The notes: a model not told the origin generated them from the sequence alone. A DNA stretch of 64,000 bases from Pseudoxanthomonas spadix (GCF_003703395.1 NZ_RDQN01000001.1:248001-312000); one strand, 5' to 3'; shown: positions 46,336 to 56,018, counted from the first letter of the stretch. Program-made: numbers and translations.

Positions 46336-46730
46336 GCGCAGGCCAGGGCATGGCGCTCAACGACCCGGCGGTGGTGGCCCAGGTGCGCGCGGCGTTCGAC
46401 GCCTACGAACGGGCGCTGATGGCCGATGATCTCGCCGCGCTGGATGCGCTGTTCCATGCCGCGCCGAGCACCGTGCGCTACGGCGTGGGCGAGGTGCTGT
46501 ACGGGATCGAGGCGATCCGCGCGTTCCGCATCGGCCGTGGTGGCTCGCCGCAGCGCACCCTGGCGCGGGTGGAGATCGCCACCTTCGGACGCGATTTCGC
46601 CACCGCCAACGCCGAATTCTTCCGCGAAGGCAGCACCGGCCGCGGCCGCCAGAGCCAGAGCTGGGTGCGCTTTGCCGATGGCTGGAAGGTGGTTGCCGCG
46701 CACATCTCGCTGGAGGGCCGCCACGCATGA
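46332..46730 (+). CDS. hpxZ: HpxZ-like DUF3225 protein (SnoaL/NTF2 fold)
   Basis: A 132-residue NTF2-like protein of the DUF3225/AtzH family. The segments VRAAFDAYERALMADDLAAL, YGVGEVLYGIEAIRAFR and SWVRFADGWKVVAAHISL are typical of this cone-shaped fold. HpxZ is required with HpxWXY for oxalurate use in Klebsiella, and AtzH homologues show amidase activity, so it may act directly on an intermediate. It overlaps the aminotransferase gene and the next gene by four bases each, which confirms one operon. Confidence 0.85.
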   Translation: MSAGQGMALNDPAVVAQVRAAFDAYERALMADDLAALDALFHAAPSTVRYGVGEVLYGIEAIRAFRIGRGGSPQRTLARVEIATFGRDFATANAEFFREGSTGRGRQSQSWVRFADGWKVVAAHISLEGRHA

Positions 46731-48145
46731 GCCTGGCCGATCTGCAGGCGCGGCTGGCCCACGACCTGGCCTGCCTGGACCATGGCAGGCCGGACTGGAC
46801 CCGGCCGCGCACGCACGGCGACGGTCACGTCTTTGATGTGGTGATCGTCGGCGGCGGCCAGAGCGGGCTCGGCGCGGCCTTCGCCCTGATGCGCGAGCGG
46901 GTGTCCAACCTGCTGGTGATCGACGAGAACCCGCAAGGGCGCGAAGGCCCGTGGCTCAGCTACGCGCGCATGCTCACCCTGCGCACGCCCAAGCACCTGA
47001 CCTCGATCGATCTGGGGCTGCCATCGCTGACCTTCCGCGCCTGGTGGGAAGCCCAGCACGGCGTGCAGGGCTGGCAGGCGCTGGACAAGATCCCGCGCCA
47101 GGACTGGATGGCCTACCTGTGCTGGTACCGGCGCGTGCTGGCCCTGCCGGTGCGCAACGACACCAGCCTGGAACGGCTCGAACCGCTGCCCGAGATTGGC
47201 CTGCACCGCCTGCACCTGCAGGACGGCCAGACGCTGCTGGCGCGCAAGGTGGTCCTGGCCACCGGCATCCAGGGCGGCGGCCAATGGGTGGTGCCGAAGC
47301 TGGTCGCCGAGCGGCTGCCGCCATCGCTGTACGCGCACACCTCCGGGCCGCTGGACTACGACGCCCTGGCCGGCAAGCGCATCGGCATCCTCGGCGCCGG
47401 TGCCTCCGCGTTCGACAACGCCCAGTACGCGCTGCAGCGCGGGGTGGCCCAGGCGCATGTGTTCGTGCGCCGTGCACAGCTGCCGCGGGTCAACCCGATC
47501 CGGCACATGGAGCAGGCCGGGATCATCGCGCGCTTTGCCGCGCTGCCCGACGCGGACAAGTACGCGCTGATGGCGAGTTTCTTCGCCCGCAACCAACCGC
47601 CGACCAACGACACCTTCGCCCGCGCCGCGGCCATGCCCGGCTTTCACCTGCACCTGGGCGCGCCGTGGCTGGACCTGGGGCAGCGCGATGGCCGCGCGGT
47701 GGTGACCACGCCGCAGGGCGAGCATGAGTTCGACTTCCTGGCCATCGCCACCGGCCTTGTGACCGATCCGGACCTGCGCCCGGAGCTGGCCGCCATCGCG
47801 CCGGCCATCGCCCGCTGGCGCGACCGCTACAGCGCACCGGCGGAGATCGCCAACCCGCTGCTGGACGCGCATCCCTACCTGGGCCCGGGCTTCGAACTGC
47901 AGCCGCGCACGCCGGCAGATGCCGCCGCGCTGCACGGGCTGTTTGCCTTCAACTACTCGGCCCTGATCAACCTGGGGCTGTCGGCCGCGGCGTTGTCCGG
48001 CCTCAAATACGCGCTGCCGCGCCTGGCCCAGGCGGTGGCCAACCAGCTGTTCGTCGATGACCGCCAGGCGGTGCTGGATGATTTTCTGGCCTTCGACGAA
48101 GAAGAATTCACCGGCCAGTGGCCGCTGCAGGAGTCGGCGGCATGA
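46727..48145 (+). CDS. hpyO: FAD-dependent urate hydroxylase HpyO
   Basis: HpyO oxidises urate to 5-hydroxyisourate with NAD(P)H and O2, and was described from Xanthomonas campestris as a non-homologous replacement for HpxO. The 472-residue protein has two dinucleotide folds: VVIVGGGQSGLGAA near residue 38 and IGILGAGASAFDNA near 221. A segment RTPKHLTSIDLGLPSLTFRA follows the first. It is placed exactly before the hydroxyisourate hydrolase gene, whose substrate is its product. That pairing is the main reason for choosing HpyO over a generic monooxygenase. Confidence 0.82.
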   Translation: MSLADLQARLAHDLACLDHGRPDWTRPRTHGDGHVFDVVIVGGGQSGLGAAFALMRERVSNLLVIDENPQGREGPWLSYARMLTLRTPKHLTSIDLGLPSLTFRAWWEAQHGVQGWQALDKIPRQDWMAYLCWYRRVLALPVRNDTSLERLEPLPEIGLHRLHLQDGQTLLARKVVLATGIQGGGQWVVPKLVAERLPPSLYAHTSGPLDYDALAGKRIGILGAGASAFDNAQYALQRGVAQAHVFVRRAQLPRVNPIRHMEQAGIIARFAALPDADKYALMASFFARNQPPTNDTFARAAAMPGFHLHLGAPWLDLGQRDGRAVVTTPQGEHEFDFLAIATGLVTDPDLRPELAAIAPAIARWRDRYSAPAEIANPLLDAHPYLGPGFELQPRTPADAAALHGLFAFNYSALINLGLSAAALSGLKYALPRLAQAVANQLFVDDRQAVLDDFLAFDEEEFTGQWPLQESAA

Positions 48146-48477
48146 CCACGCTTTCCACCCACGTGCTCGACACCAGCCACGGCCGCCCGGCCGCGGGCGT
48201 GGCGGTGCGCCTGTGTGATGCGGCCGGCACCGTCCTGTGGCAGGGGCAGACCGATGCCGACGGGCGCTGTCCGGGGCTGAAGACCCTGGCCCTGCAGGCA
48301 GGCCGCTACCGGCTGGTGTTCGCGATGGCCGACTATTTCCGCGCAACCGGCGTGGAACTGCCCGAGCCGCCGTTCCTGGACCAGATCCCGCTGGAGTTCG
48401 GGCTCACCGCCCAGGGCCATTACCACGTGCCCTTGCTGGTGTCGCCGTTCGGCTATTCGACCTATCGCGGCAGCTGA
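48142..48477 (+). CDS. uraH: 5-hydroxyisourate hydrolase
   Basis: UraH, the transthyretin-related protein, hydrolyses 5-hydroxyisourate to OHCU. The 111-residue protein opens LSTHVLDTSHGRPAAGVAV with the active-site His, and ends in the family hallmark YSTYRGS. HYHVPLLVSPFGYS carries further active-site residues. No signal peptide is present. The start at 48142 overlaps the hpyO stop by four bases. Its product is the substrate of UraD, encoded with PuuE at 27.4 kb. It is the last gene of the rightward purine operon, followed by a large palindrome. Confidence 0.95.
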   Translation: MTTLSTHVLDTSHGRPAAGVAVRLCDAAGTVLWQGQTDADGRCPGLKTLALQAGRYRLVFAMADYFRATGVELPEPPFLDQIPLEFGLTAQGHYHVPLLVSPFGYSTYRGS

Positions 48478-48490
48478 GGCTCGCGCAGGT

Positions 48491-48674
48491 TCAGAGGCTG
48501 AGAAAAATTCGACCGCCGTAGCGAGAGCGCCGCCAAGCGTTCGTGACAAGGTGCGTTGGGGGCAAATCCGGGGAGTTTGGTGAGCCAAATGACCCGGATT
48601 TGCCCGCAGCGCGCCGCCGGCACGGGCGTTTGGCGACGGTCGCAGTAGGCGGGCGATTTTTTCTCAGCCTCTCA
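48491..48674. repeat. 184-bp imperfect palindrome between uraH and mtnC
   Basis: Two 82-base arms (48491-48572 and 48593-48674) are imperfect reverse complements of equal length. Both outer ends carry the core GAGGCTGAGAAAAA, and the inner ends read GGGCAAATCCGGG and CCCGGATTTGCCC. The central 20 bases contain TTTGG-TGAG-CCAAA, so pairing continues to the middle. The right end includes the mtnC stop codon. It could be a bidirectional terminator, a MITE-like insertion, or both. Confidence 0.88.
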
Positions 48675-49376
48675 GGCGGCCGGCACGATCTGGTCGAAGC
48701 TGGTCACCCGCCGATGGCCGTTGGTTTCCTGCGCGCTGCGCGGCTGCGGGTAGTCCTCGACCCGATCCACCAGCACGGTCTGCAGCCCGGCCTGGCGCGC
48801 GGCGTCCAGCTCGGCCACCACGTCGGACAGGAACAGGATCTCGCCCGCCGCCACGCCGATCCGCTCGACGATCCGTGCATAGCTGGCGCGCTCGCGCTTG
48901 CCGCCCACTTCGGTATCGAACCAGCCGGAAAACAGCGGGGTCAGGTCGCCAGCCTCGCAGTGGCCGAACAGCAGCTTCTGCGCGGCCACCGAGCCGGAGG
49001 AGTACACGTACAGCGCCAGGCCTTCGGCGTACCAGCGCTGCAGCGCCTGGACCGCGTCGGGATACATGTGCGCGGTGAACTCGCCCTCGCGGTAGCCCGC
49101 TTCCCAGATCAGGCCCTGCAATGCCTTGAGCGCGGTGTGCTTGCGGTCCTGGTCGATCCAGTCCTGCAGCGCCGCCACGATCGCCTGGTCGTCGGCCGCC
49201 CCGGTTTCGGCCGCGACCGCATCCAGCAGCGCGCGCACCTGCGGCTGGCCGCCGTGCGCGGCGACGAATGCCGGCAGCGCGCGCCGGGCGTAGGGAAACA
49301 GCACGTCCTTGACGAAGGAAATGCTGCTGGTGGTGCCCTCGATGTCGGTGAGGATCGCCAGGACGACGGTGCCCAT
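48672..49376 (-). CDS. mtnC: enolase-phosphatase E1
   Basis: MtnC is a HAD-family enzyme that enolises and dephosphorylates the diketo intermediate of methionine salvage to give acireductone. The 234-residue protein has the HAD motif I as [11 protein letters not shown] near residue 8, [17 protein letters not shown] (motif II) near 120, and [13 protein letters not shown] (motif III) near 185. It needs magnesium. Its ATG overlaps the mtnD stop by one base, and the two act in sequence. The stop codon lies within the 184-bp palindrome. Confidence 0.95.
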   Translation of the reverse strand: MGTVVLAILTDIEGTTSSISFVKDVLFPYARRALPAFVAAHGGQPQVRALLDAVAAETGAADDQAIVAALQDWIDQDRKHTALKALQGLIWEAGYREGEFTAHMYPDAVQALQRWYAEGLALYVYSSGSVAAQKLLFGHCEAGDLTPLFSGWFDTEVGGKRERASYARIVERIGVAAGEILFLSDVVAELDAARQAGLQTVLVDRVEDYPQPRSAQETNGHRRVTSFDQIVPAA

Positions 49377-49933
49377 CAGCCCGGCTGGCCCGGGGTGTAG
49401 CGCGGGAAGCGCGCGGCAATGCTCTCGCCGGTGAAATGCCCGACCCAGCCATCGGGCTCGGTGAAGAAGCGGATCGCCACGAAGCTGGGCTCGGGGCCCA
49501 TGTCGAACCAGTGCCTGGTGCCGTCGGGCACCGCGATCAGGTCGTTGCGCACGCACTCGATCTCGTAGACCTTGTCGTCCACGTGCAGGGTGAACAGGCC
49601 CGAGCCGGCGACGAAGAAGCGCACTTCGTCCTCCTTGTGGTAGTGCTCGTCCAGGAACTTGGTCCGCAGCTCGGCGCGCTTGGGGTTGTCCGGGGCGATG
49701 CTCATCACGTCCACCGACTTGAAGCCGCGCGCGTTCACCAGGCGGTCGATGTCGGCGCGGTAGGCCTCCATCACTTCCTCGGGCGTGGCGCCGGGAGCGA
49801 CTTCCTTGGAGGCCTGCCAGCGCTCGAACAGCACCCCGATTTTCTTCAGTTCGGCGGCGATCAGGTCCGGGTCGTTGCTGGCCAGCAGCGGCGTGGCCGG
49901 GTCGGCGTGGTCGAAGATGCGAAGACGGCTCAT
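49376..49933 (-). CDS. mtnD: acireductone dioxygenase
   Basis: MtnD cleaves acireductone with O2, giving formate and the 2-oxo acid precursor of methionine when iron is bound. The 185-residue cupin has its metal ligands in [16 protein letters not shown] near residue 98 and in [10 protein letters not shown] near 140. The opening [16 protein letters not shown] is typical of the proteobacterial form. The order mtnB-mtnD-mtnC on one strand matches consecutive steps. The gap to mtnB is 92 bases. Confidence 0.95.
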   Translation of the reverse strand: MSRLRIFDHADPATPLLASNDPDLIAAELKKIGVLFERWQASKEVAPGATPEEVMEAYRADIDRLVNARGFKSVDVMSIAPDNPKRAELRTKFLDEHYHKEDEVRFFVAGSGLFTLHVDDKVYEIECVRNDLIAVPDGTRHWFDMGPEPSFVAIRFFTEPDGWVGHFTGESIAARFPRYTPGQPG

Positions 49934-50025
49934 GGCAGGTTCCTGGCGAAGGCGAAAACCGGTGCAGAGGGTAGCAAGTGCAACCGGCCGCCGGCGTTGC
50001 CACGGTGCAACGCTGCGGCCGGACC

Positions 50026-50667
50026 TCAGCTGCGACAGCCGAGCTTGCGCAGTTCCAGCTCGCAGTGGAGCAGGAACTCGAAGGCTTCCAGGTGGCGGCG
50101 GGCCTGGGCCATGTCCCGGCCCCACGCATACAGGCCGTGGCCATCGATCAGGTAGCCCCACAGGGGTTGCTGGTCCAGCAGCGCATCGACCTGGGCGGCC
50201 AGCACCTTCATGTTCTGGGTGTTGGGGAACACCGGCACATCCACTGCCGCCTCGTGGGTGCTGTTGCCGTGGAAGGCCTTGAGCAGCTCGTAGCCTTCCA
50301 GGCGGACCTGGCCGGCGCCGGCGTACAGGCGTGAGGCGATGGTCTGCACCGGCGAATGGGTGTGCAGCACGCAGCCGACCTGCGGCAGGCGCTGGTACAG
50401 CCGGGTGTGCAGCAGGGTCTCGGCCGAGGGGCGCTGGTCGCTGGCCACCGGCGCCCCTTCCAGATCCACCACCATGATGTGCTCGCGGCCCATGCGGCCC
50501 TTGTCCGCGCCGGAGACGGTGATTGCCACATGGGCATCGTCCAGGCGTCGGGAAAAGTTGCTGCTGGTGGCCGGGGTCCAGCCAAGGGCGGCCAGTTCGG
50601 CCACGTTGGTGGTGATCTCCTCGGCCAGCACAGCCAGGCGCGCGGCATCGTAGGGCAGGGCGTTCAT
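50026..50667 (-). CDS. mtnB: methylthioribulose-1-phosphate dehydratase
   Basis: MtnB dehydrates methylthioribulose 1-phosphate in the methionine salvage pathway. The 213-residue class II aldolase fold has [14 protein letters not shown] near residue 30, the zinc ligands in [11 protein letters not shown] near 100 and the third His in [11 protein letters not shown] near 175. The signature [10 protein letters not shown] lies between them. It is the first gene of mtnBDC. No mtnA or mtnK lies nearby, so the upstream steps are encoded elsewhere. Confidence 0.95.
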   Translation of the reverse strand: MNALPYDAARLAVLAEEITTNVAELAALGWTPATSSNFSRRLDDAHVAITVSGADKGRMGREHIMVVDLEGAPVASDQRPSAETLLHTRLYQRLPQVGCVLHTHSPVQTIASRLYAGAGQVRLEGYELLKAFHGNSTHEAAVDVPVFPNTQNMKVLAAQVDALLDQQPLWGYLIDGHGLYAWGRDMAQARRHLEAFEFLLHCELELRKLGCRS

Positions 50668-50690
50668 GGCTCGATTTTACCCGGATACAG

Positions 50691-50716
50691 AAACGGCGCG
50701 GGTGAGCGCGCCGTTT
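50691..50716 (-). terminator. hairpin between the permease gene and mtnB
   Basis: AAACGGCGCG, loop GGTGAG, CGCGCCGTTT forms a perfect ten-base stem. It lies 25 bases beyond the permease stop, reading leftward, and 23 bases before mtnB. The T run is weak. It probably ends permease transcription. Confidence 0.7.
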
Positions 50717-50741
50717 CGTGTCGATGCCGGGTGGCATGTCC

Positions 50742-52295
50742 CTATGGTGCGTCTTCCTTGAATTCCGGCAGGTCCGGGCCCTCCAACGGCTCCTGGCCCT
50801 TGTAGAGGCGGGAATTGTGCATGCCGTAAACGAAGTAGAGCACGATCGCGGCGATGGTGTACCAGCCGAAGAACACCAGCACGCGGGTTTCGACCGTGAA
50901 GATCAGGGCGAAGCAGGACACGATTCCCAGCAGCGGCAGGACCGGATAAAGCGGAACCTTGAACCCACGGGGGATCTCCGGATGGGTGCGTCGCAGCCAG
51001 ATCACAGACAGGCAGACGATGCCGAACGCGGCCAGGGTACCGACCGAGGTCATGTCGCCCAGGGTGTTGATGTCGAAGAAGGCGGCGGCGACCCCGGTGA
51101 TCAGCCCGACCAGCACCGTGTTGATCCACGGTGTCTTGAACTTGCTGTGGACCGTTGCGAATACGCGCGGGAGCAGTCCGTCGCGCGCCATGGTGTAGAA
51201 AATGCGGGTCTGCCCGTACATCAGCACCAGCACCACTGAGGTCAGGCCGATGATCGCGCCGGCCTTGACCAGTTTGGCGAACCAGCTCCACTGCGGGCCA
51301 AGGGCATCGACCGCGACGGCCACCGGATCGGGCACGTTGAGGGTCTTGTAGTTGACGATCAGGGTCATCACGATCGACACGAGGATGTAGATGGCCGTGC
51401 AGGCGACCAGCGAGCCGATGATGCCGATGGGCATGTCGCGCTTGGGATTCTTGGCCTCCTGGCCAGCGGTGGAGACCGCTTCGAAGCCGATGTAGGCGAA
51501 GAACACGATCGAGGCCGCGCGAAGGATGCCGCCCCAGCCGAATTCCCCCTTGTCGCCGCTGGCGGGCGGGATGAAGGGCTCCCAATTGGCCTTGAGCGTG
51601 TCGAAATGCTCGATGACATACCAGCCGCAGATGGCGATGAACGCCACGATCACGGTGACCTTGATCGCGACGATGACGTTGTTGACCTTGGCGCTTTCGG
51701 ACACACCGATGACCAGCAGGGCGGCCAGCAACATGCAGATCACGAACGCCGGCAGGTTGAACAGGTAGGTGACCGGTGCGCCGTTGACCAGGACATCAAC
51801 TCCCGCCTCCTGCACGTGATGCCCGGTGGGGCCGGTCAACGCCACGGGAATGTGGATGTTGTAGTCACCCAGCAGGCTGACGACATATCCGCCCCAGCCG
51901 ACCGCCACGACCGAGGCTGCCAGGCCGTATTCCAGCAGCAGCAGCGCGCCCATGATCCAGGCGGCGAATTCGCCGATCGTGGTGTAGCTGTAGGTGTAGG
52001 CCGAACCCGAAACCGGAAGCGTGGAAGACAGTTCCGCGTAGCACAGCCCGGCCAGCGCGCAGACCGCGCCGGCCACCAGGAACGACAGCAGGACCGCCGG
52101 GCCCGCGTGCAGGGCCGCGGCATTGCCGGTACGCACGAAGATGCCGGCACCGATGATGCATCCGATGCCCAGAAACACGAGGTTCCACGGTCCAAGGGTG
52201 CGCTTGAGCTGGCTCGTTTCGGTTTCCCGCTGCACTTGCTCGACGCTTTTGCGCAACAGCAGACGCGAGAAGAAGCCTTTGGGAGTACTGCTCAT
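50742..52295 (-). CDS. APC-family amino acid permease
   Basis: A 517-residue inner-membrane transporter of the APC superfamily, close to the cationic amino acid transporter (YhdG-like) group. About twelve hydrophobic segments are visible from residue 35 on. The first contains the substrate-binding [15 protein letters not shown], and later ones include [20 protein letters not shown], also typical. The substrate cannot be read from sequence. The start at 52295 ([13 protein letters not shown]) follows AGGGGA; an in-frame ATG at 52376 is less likely. It lies next to methionine salvage, but a terminator hairpin separates them. Confidence 0.88.
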   Translation of the reverse strand: MSSTPKGFFSRLLLRKSVEQVQRETETSQLKRTLGPWNLVFLGIGCIIGAGIFVRTGNAAALHAGPAVLLSFLVAGAVCALAGLCYAELSSTLPVSGSAYTYSYTTIGEFAAWIMGALLLLEYGLAASVVAVGWGGYVVSLLGDYNIHIPVALTGPTGHHVQEAGVDVLVNGAPVTYLFNLPAFVICMLLAALLVIGVSESAKVNNVIVAIKVTVIVAFIAICGWYVIEHFDTLKANWEPFIPPASGDKGEFGWGGILRAASIVFFAYIGFEAVSTAGQEAKNPKRDMPIGIIGSLVACTAIYILVSIVMTLIVNYKTLNVPDPVAVAVDALGPQWSWFAKLVKAGAIIGLTSVVLVLMYGQTRIFYTMARDGLLPRVFATVHSKFKTPWINTVLVGLITGVAAAFFDINTLGDMTSVGTLAAFGIVCLSVIWLRRTHPEIPRGFKVPLYPVLPLLGIVSCFALIFTVETRVLVFFGWYTIAAIVLYFVYGMHNSRLYKGQEPLEGPDLPEFKEDAP

Positions 52296-52460
52296 CAATC
52301 TAGGTCCCCTTGGTTTGTCATGGCGGCAAGTCCCGGGATGATCGGGGGCCAAGGGGATGAACCATATCCGTGACACTTGTGCTGCACAAGCGCCGGAGGT
52401 CCCCGACGGGCAATAATGGAAATTCCAGGCGCTGCGGGGCCTGGGTCATGAGGAGAGCTG

Positions 52461-53021
52461 ATGGGAAATCGACCGTTGCTGGCTGCGCAGCTGGAGCGCT
52501 ATCGCCACCTGTGTCCGCAAGAAGCCGGGGTCATCGACGCGTTCGCCGACCTGTTGGACGCCCCGGCCGATCCCTTCGTGCGCGAGCGCCTGGAGGGACA
52601 TTTCACCGGCTCGGCCTGGCTGGTCTCGGCCGACGGCCAGCGCACCCTGCTGACCCACCACCGCAAGCTGGACCGCTGGCTGCAGCCGGGCGGCCATGCC
52701 GACGGCGATCCGGACCTGGCCCGGGTCGCCTTGACCGAGGCGCTGGAAGAGTCGGGCATCGTTGGGTTGCGGGTGGACGGGCAGGCGATCTTCGACCTGG
52801 ACCGGCACTGGATCCCCGCACGCGGGGACGTGCCGGGCCACTGGCACTTCGATGTGCGCTACGTGGTCCATGCCATGGACCGCGAGGACTACGTGGTCGG
52901 CGAGGAATCGCACGACCTGGCCTGGCGGCCGGTGGGCGAGGTGGCCCGGGCGCAGGACCGGTCGCTGCGGCGCATGGCGCGCAAGTGGCTCAAGCGCCAG
53001 GCGATTACGGCTGTCGATTGA
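52461..53021 (+). CDS. NUDIX hydrolase
   Basis: A 186-residue NUDIX protein. The nudix box is GGHADGDPDLARVALTEALE followed by ESGI (about residues 77-100), with Thr in place of the usual Arg of the REUxEE core. The phosphate-binding Glu pair is retained. Segments FDVRYVVHAMDREDYVVGEE and SHDLAWRPV follow. The substrate, possibly an oxidised nucleotide or nucleotide sugar, is unknown. It is divergent from the permease, and a REP-like inverted repeat follows its stop immediately. Confidence 0.9.
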   Translation: MGNRPLLAAQLERYRHLCPQEAGVIDAFADLLDAPADPFVRERLEGHFTGSAWLVSADGQRTLLTHHRKLDRWLQPGGHADGDPDLARVALTEALEESGIVGLRVDGQAIFDLDRHWIPARGDVPGHWHFDVRYVVHAMDREDYVVGEESHDLAWRPVGEVARAQDRSLRRMARKWLKRQAITAVD

Positions 53022-53091
53022 CGTGGGAGCGGCCATGGCGGCGATGCAGCTGTACCGGTGAAGCGCCATCGCCGCTGTAGCGGCTCCCACG
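53022..53091. repeat. REP-like inverted repeat between convergent NUDIX and serA genes
   Basis: Two 25-base arms (53022-53046 and 53067-53091) match in 21 positions; the outer ends read GTGGGAGCGG and CGGCTCCCAC. The loop is 20 bases. The same GTGGGAGCGGC motif recurs near 56623. Located between convergent genes, it probably doubles as a terminator. Confidence 0.8.
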
Positions 53092-53157
53092 GGCAGGAGA
53101 TGTCGCGATACATCGCGAGATTGCCCGGCCGCCGCGGCCGTCGGGCAAGCGCAGGAC

Positions 53158-54396
53158 TCAATACAGGGTGCGCACCCGCAAGGTGCCATCGATCGCGGCC
53201 AGCGCATCCTTCAACACGGTGGTCTGCGCCTCGGTGGCGGTGACGTCGATCACCACGTAACCCACCTGCGCATCGGTGCGCAGGAACTGGCCGTCGATGT
53301 TGATGCCCTGGTCGCGGAACACGTCGTTGATCTGCGACAGCACGCCGGGCACGTTGCGGTGGATGTGCAGGATGCGGCGGCTGCCTTCGTGGCCGGGCAG
53401 GGTGACTTCGGGGAAGTTCACCGCCGACAGGGTGCTGCCGTTGTCGCTGTAGCGCACCAGCTTGGCAGCGACCTCGATGCCGATGTTGTCCTGCGCTTCC
53501 AGGGTGCTGCCGCCCACGTGCGGGGTCAGGATCACCTGGTCCAGGCCGGCCAGCGGCGACACGAATACATCGCCGTTGCCCTTGGGCTCGACCGGGAACA
53601 CGTCCACCGCCGCGCCGCCGAGATGGCCGGACCTGAGCGCTTCGGCCAGGGCATCGATGTCCACCACCGTGCCGCGCGAGGCGTTGATCAGGTGCGCGCC
53701 CTTCTTCATCGCGGCAATCTGGGCGGCGCCGAACAGGTCCCTGGTCGCCGCGGTTTCCGGCACGTGCAGGGTGATCACGTCCGCGCGCTGCAGCAGGTCT
53801 TCCAGGCTCAGCGCCGGGCTGGCGTTGCCCAGCGAGAGCTTGGTTTCGATGTCGTGGAAGATCACCTTCATGCCCAGCGACTCGGCCAGCACCCCGACCT
53901 GGGTGCCGATGTGGCCATAGCCGATGATGCCCAGGGTCTTGCCGCGCACTTCATGGCTGCCGGCGGCCGACTTGGACCAGCCGCCGCGATGGCACTGCGC
54001 GTTTTTCTGCGGGATGCCGCGCATGAGCATGATCGACTCGGCGATGACCAGTTCGGCCACGCTGCGGGTATTGGAATAGGGCGCGTTGAACACCGGGATG
54101 CCGGCCAGCTCGGCCGCCTCGGTGTCCACCTGGTTGGTGCCGATGCAGAAGCAGCCCACCGCGATCAGCCGGCGCGCGTGCGAGAGCACCTCGGCGGTCA
54201 GCTGGGTGCGCGAGCGGATGCCGACGATGTGCGCCTCGGCGATGCGCGCCTTGAGTTCCTCTTCGGGCAGCGACTTGGTGTGGAATTCGATCTGGCTGTA
54301 GCCGGCCGCGGTGAAGGTGTCCACCGCGGTCTGGCTGACGCCTTCCAGCAGCAGCACGCGGATGTCTTGCTTCGGGAACGAGGTCTTCTTCGTCAT
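53158..54396 (-). CDS. serA: D-3-phosphoglycerate dehydrogenase
   Basis: SerA oxidises 3-phosphoglycerate in the first step of serine synthesis. The 412-residue protein is the E. coli-like type with a C-terminal ACT domain (about 338-412), which suggests feedback control by serine. The NAD fold has LGIIGYGHIGTQVG near residue 155. Catalytic Arg and His lie in NASRGTVVD and TPHVGGSTLEAQ. Such enzymes also reduce 2-oxoglutarate to D-2-hydroxyglutarate. The divergent gene at 54539 could recycle that product. Confidence 0.95.
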   Translation of the reverse strand: MTKKTSFPKQDIRVLLLEGVSQTAVDTFTAAGYSQIEFHTKSLPEEELKARIAEAHIVGIRSRTQLTAEVLSHARRLIAVGCFCIGTNQVDTEAAELAGIPVFNAPYSNTRSVAELVIAESIMLMRGIPQKNAQCHRGGWSKSAAGSHEVRGKTLGIIGYGHIGTQVGVLAESLGMKVIFHDIETKLSLGNASPALSLEDLLQRADVITLHVPETAATRDLFGAAQIAAMKKGAHLINASRGTVVDIDALAEALRSGHLGGAAVDVFPVEPKGNGDVFVSPLAGLDQVILTPHVGGSTLEAQDNIGIEVAAKLVRYSDNGSTLSAVNFPEVTLPGHEGSRRILHIHRNVPGVLSQINDVFRDQGINIDGQFLRTDAQVGYVVIDVTATEAQTTVLKDALAAIDGTLRVRTLY

Positions 54397-54538
54397 GGAC
54401 GTTGCAGTGGGGGTGCCAAGCGGGGCGCCACTATGCCAGATGCCCGGCGCGCAGGCGTGCTGGGTCGGCTGGACGTGGCGTTGCGCTGCTGGCACGCTGG
54501 CACACCTTCGATCTGCCGCGGTTTCACGCGCAACTTTC

Positions 54539-55927
54539 ATGAGCCATTCCCTGCTGGATTCCCTGCATGCGGCGGTGCCGGCGCTGCGCCTGAAGACCGA
54601 CCCTGGCGACCTGGAGCACTACGGCCGCGACTGGACCCGGCGCTGGACGCCCAATCCGCTGGCCATTGCGCTGCCGGGCAGCGTCGAGGAAGTCCAGGCG
54701 GTGATGCGCTGGGCCAGCGAACAGGCCGTCAAGGTCGTGCCCTCCGGCGGCCGCACCGGGCTCTCCGGTGGCGCGGTGGCCGCCAACGGCGAGCTGGTGC
54801 TCAGCCTGGAACGCCTGAACAAGCCGCTGTCCTTCGACCGCGTGGATCGCACGCTCACCGTGCAGGCCGGCATGCCGCTGCAAGCCGTGCACGAGGCGGC
54901 GCGCGAGCAAGGCCTGGTGTATCCGGTCGACTTCGCCGCGCGCGGCTCCTGCTCGATCGGCGGCAACATCGCCACCAATGCCGGCGGCATCCACGTGATC
55001 CGCTACGGCAACACGCGCGAGTGGATTGCCGGGCTCAAGGTCGTCACCGCCAGTGGCGAACTGCTCGACCTCAACCGCGCGCTGGTCAAGAACTCCAGCG
55101 GCTACGACCTGCGCCAGCTGATGATCGGCTCGGAAGGCACCCTGGGCATCGTGGTCGAGGCCACGCTGCGGCTGACCGATCCACCGCCGCCGAGCAACGT
55201 GATGCTGCTGGCGCTGCCGAGCTTCGAGGTGTTGATGGAAGTGTTCGCCGCCTTCCGCCAGCGCCTGCAGCTGGAGGCATTCGAGTTCTTTACCGACATC
55301 GCGCTCAGGCATGTGCTGGCGCACGGCGCGGCCAAGCCGTTCGAAGAGGTCCATCCGTATTACGTGGTCACCGAGTTCGCGATCGGCGATGAGGCCGGGG
55401 AGGCCGCGGTGATGGCCGCGTTCGAGGACTGCATGGCGCACGGCTGGGTCAGCGACGGGGTGATCAGCCAGTCCGATGCCCAGGCCCGGCAGCTGTGGCG
55501 CCTGCGCGAAGACATCACCGAGGCGCTGGCGCCGCACGTGCCGTACAAGAACGACGTGTCGGTGCGGATCTCGCAGATGCCGGTATTCCTGGCCCAGACC
55601 ATGCAGCTGCTCGGTGAGGCCTATCCGCATTTCGAGGTGGTGTGGTTTGGCCACATCGGCGACGGCAACCTGCACATCAACGTGCTCAAACCGGCCGGCA
55701 TGGCGCAGGCCGATTTCGTGCGCGACTGCGAGCAGGTCACCAGGTTGCTGGCCCAGGTGCTCAAGCGCCATGGCGGCAGCATCTCGGCCGAACACGGCAT
55801 CGGCCTGGTCAAGAAGGCCTACCTGGACAGCACCCGCAGCCCGGCCGAGATCGCGCTGATGCGCGGCATCCGCCAGGCGATGGACCCGGCCGGCCTGCTC
55901 AACCCCGGCAAGCTGTTCGACCCCTGA
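54539..55927 (+). CDS. FAD-binding oxidoreductase, probable D-2-hydroxyglutarate dehydrogenase
   Basis: A 462-residue VAO-type flavoenzyme. The PCMH FAD domain includes VPSGGRTGLSGGAVA near residue 69, GSCSIGGNIATNAGG near 138 and LIGSEGTLGIVVE-like MIGSEGTLGIV near 197. The C-terminal domain has WFGHIGDGNLHINVL and SISAEHGIGLVKK, which carry metal and substrate residues. D-lactate and glycolate oxidases share this fold. The divergent position beside serA favours a D-2-hydroxyglutarate enzyme, because the two are coupled in other bacteria. The substrate remains inferred. Confidence 0.85.
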   Translation: MSHSLLDSLHAAVPALRLKTDPGDLEHYGRDWTRRWTPNPLAIALPGSVEEVQAVMRWASEQAVKVVPSGGRTGLSGGAVAANGELVLSLERLNKPLSFDRVDRTLTVQAGMPLQAVHEAAREQGLVYPVDFAARGSCSIGGNIATNAGGIHVIRYGNTREWIAGLKVVTASGELLDLNRALVKNSSGYDLRQLMIGSEGTLGIVVEATLRLTDPPPPSNVMLLALPSFEVLMEVFAAFRQRLQLEAFEFFTDIALRHVLAHGAAKPFEEVHPYYVVTEFAIGDEAGEAAVMAAFEDCMAHGWVSDGVISQSDAQARQLWRLREDITEALAPHVPYKNDVSVRISQMPVFLAQTMQLLGEAYPHFEVVWFGHIGDGNLHINVLKPAGMAQADFVRDCEQVTRLLAQVLKRHGGSISAEHGIGLVKKAYLDSTRSPAEIALMRGIRQAMDPAGLLNPGKLFDP

Positions 55928-56018
55928 GCGTGCGCCGCGCAGGGGCGGTGGCAGCGGGCTGACCAGCCGCGCCGTGGCACGGCGCTGTGCCGGGGCTGCG
56001 CCAGAAACCGGGTCCGGA

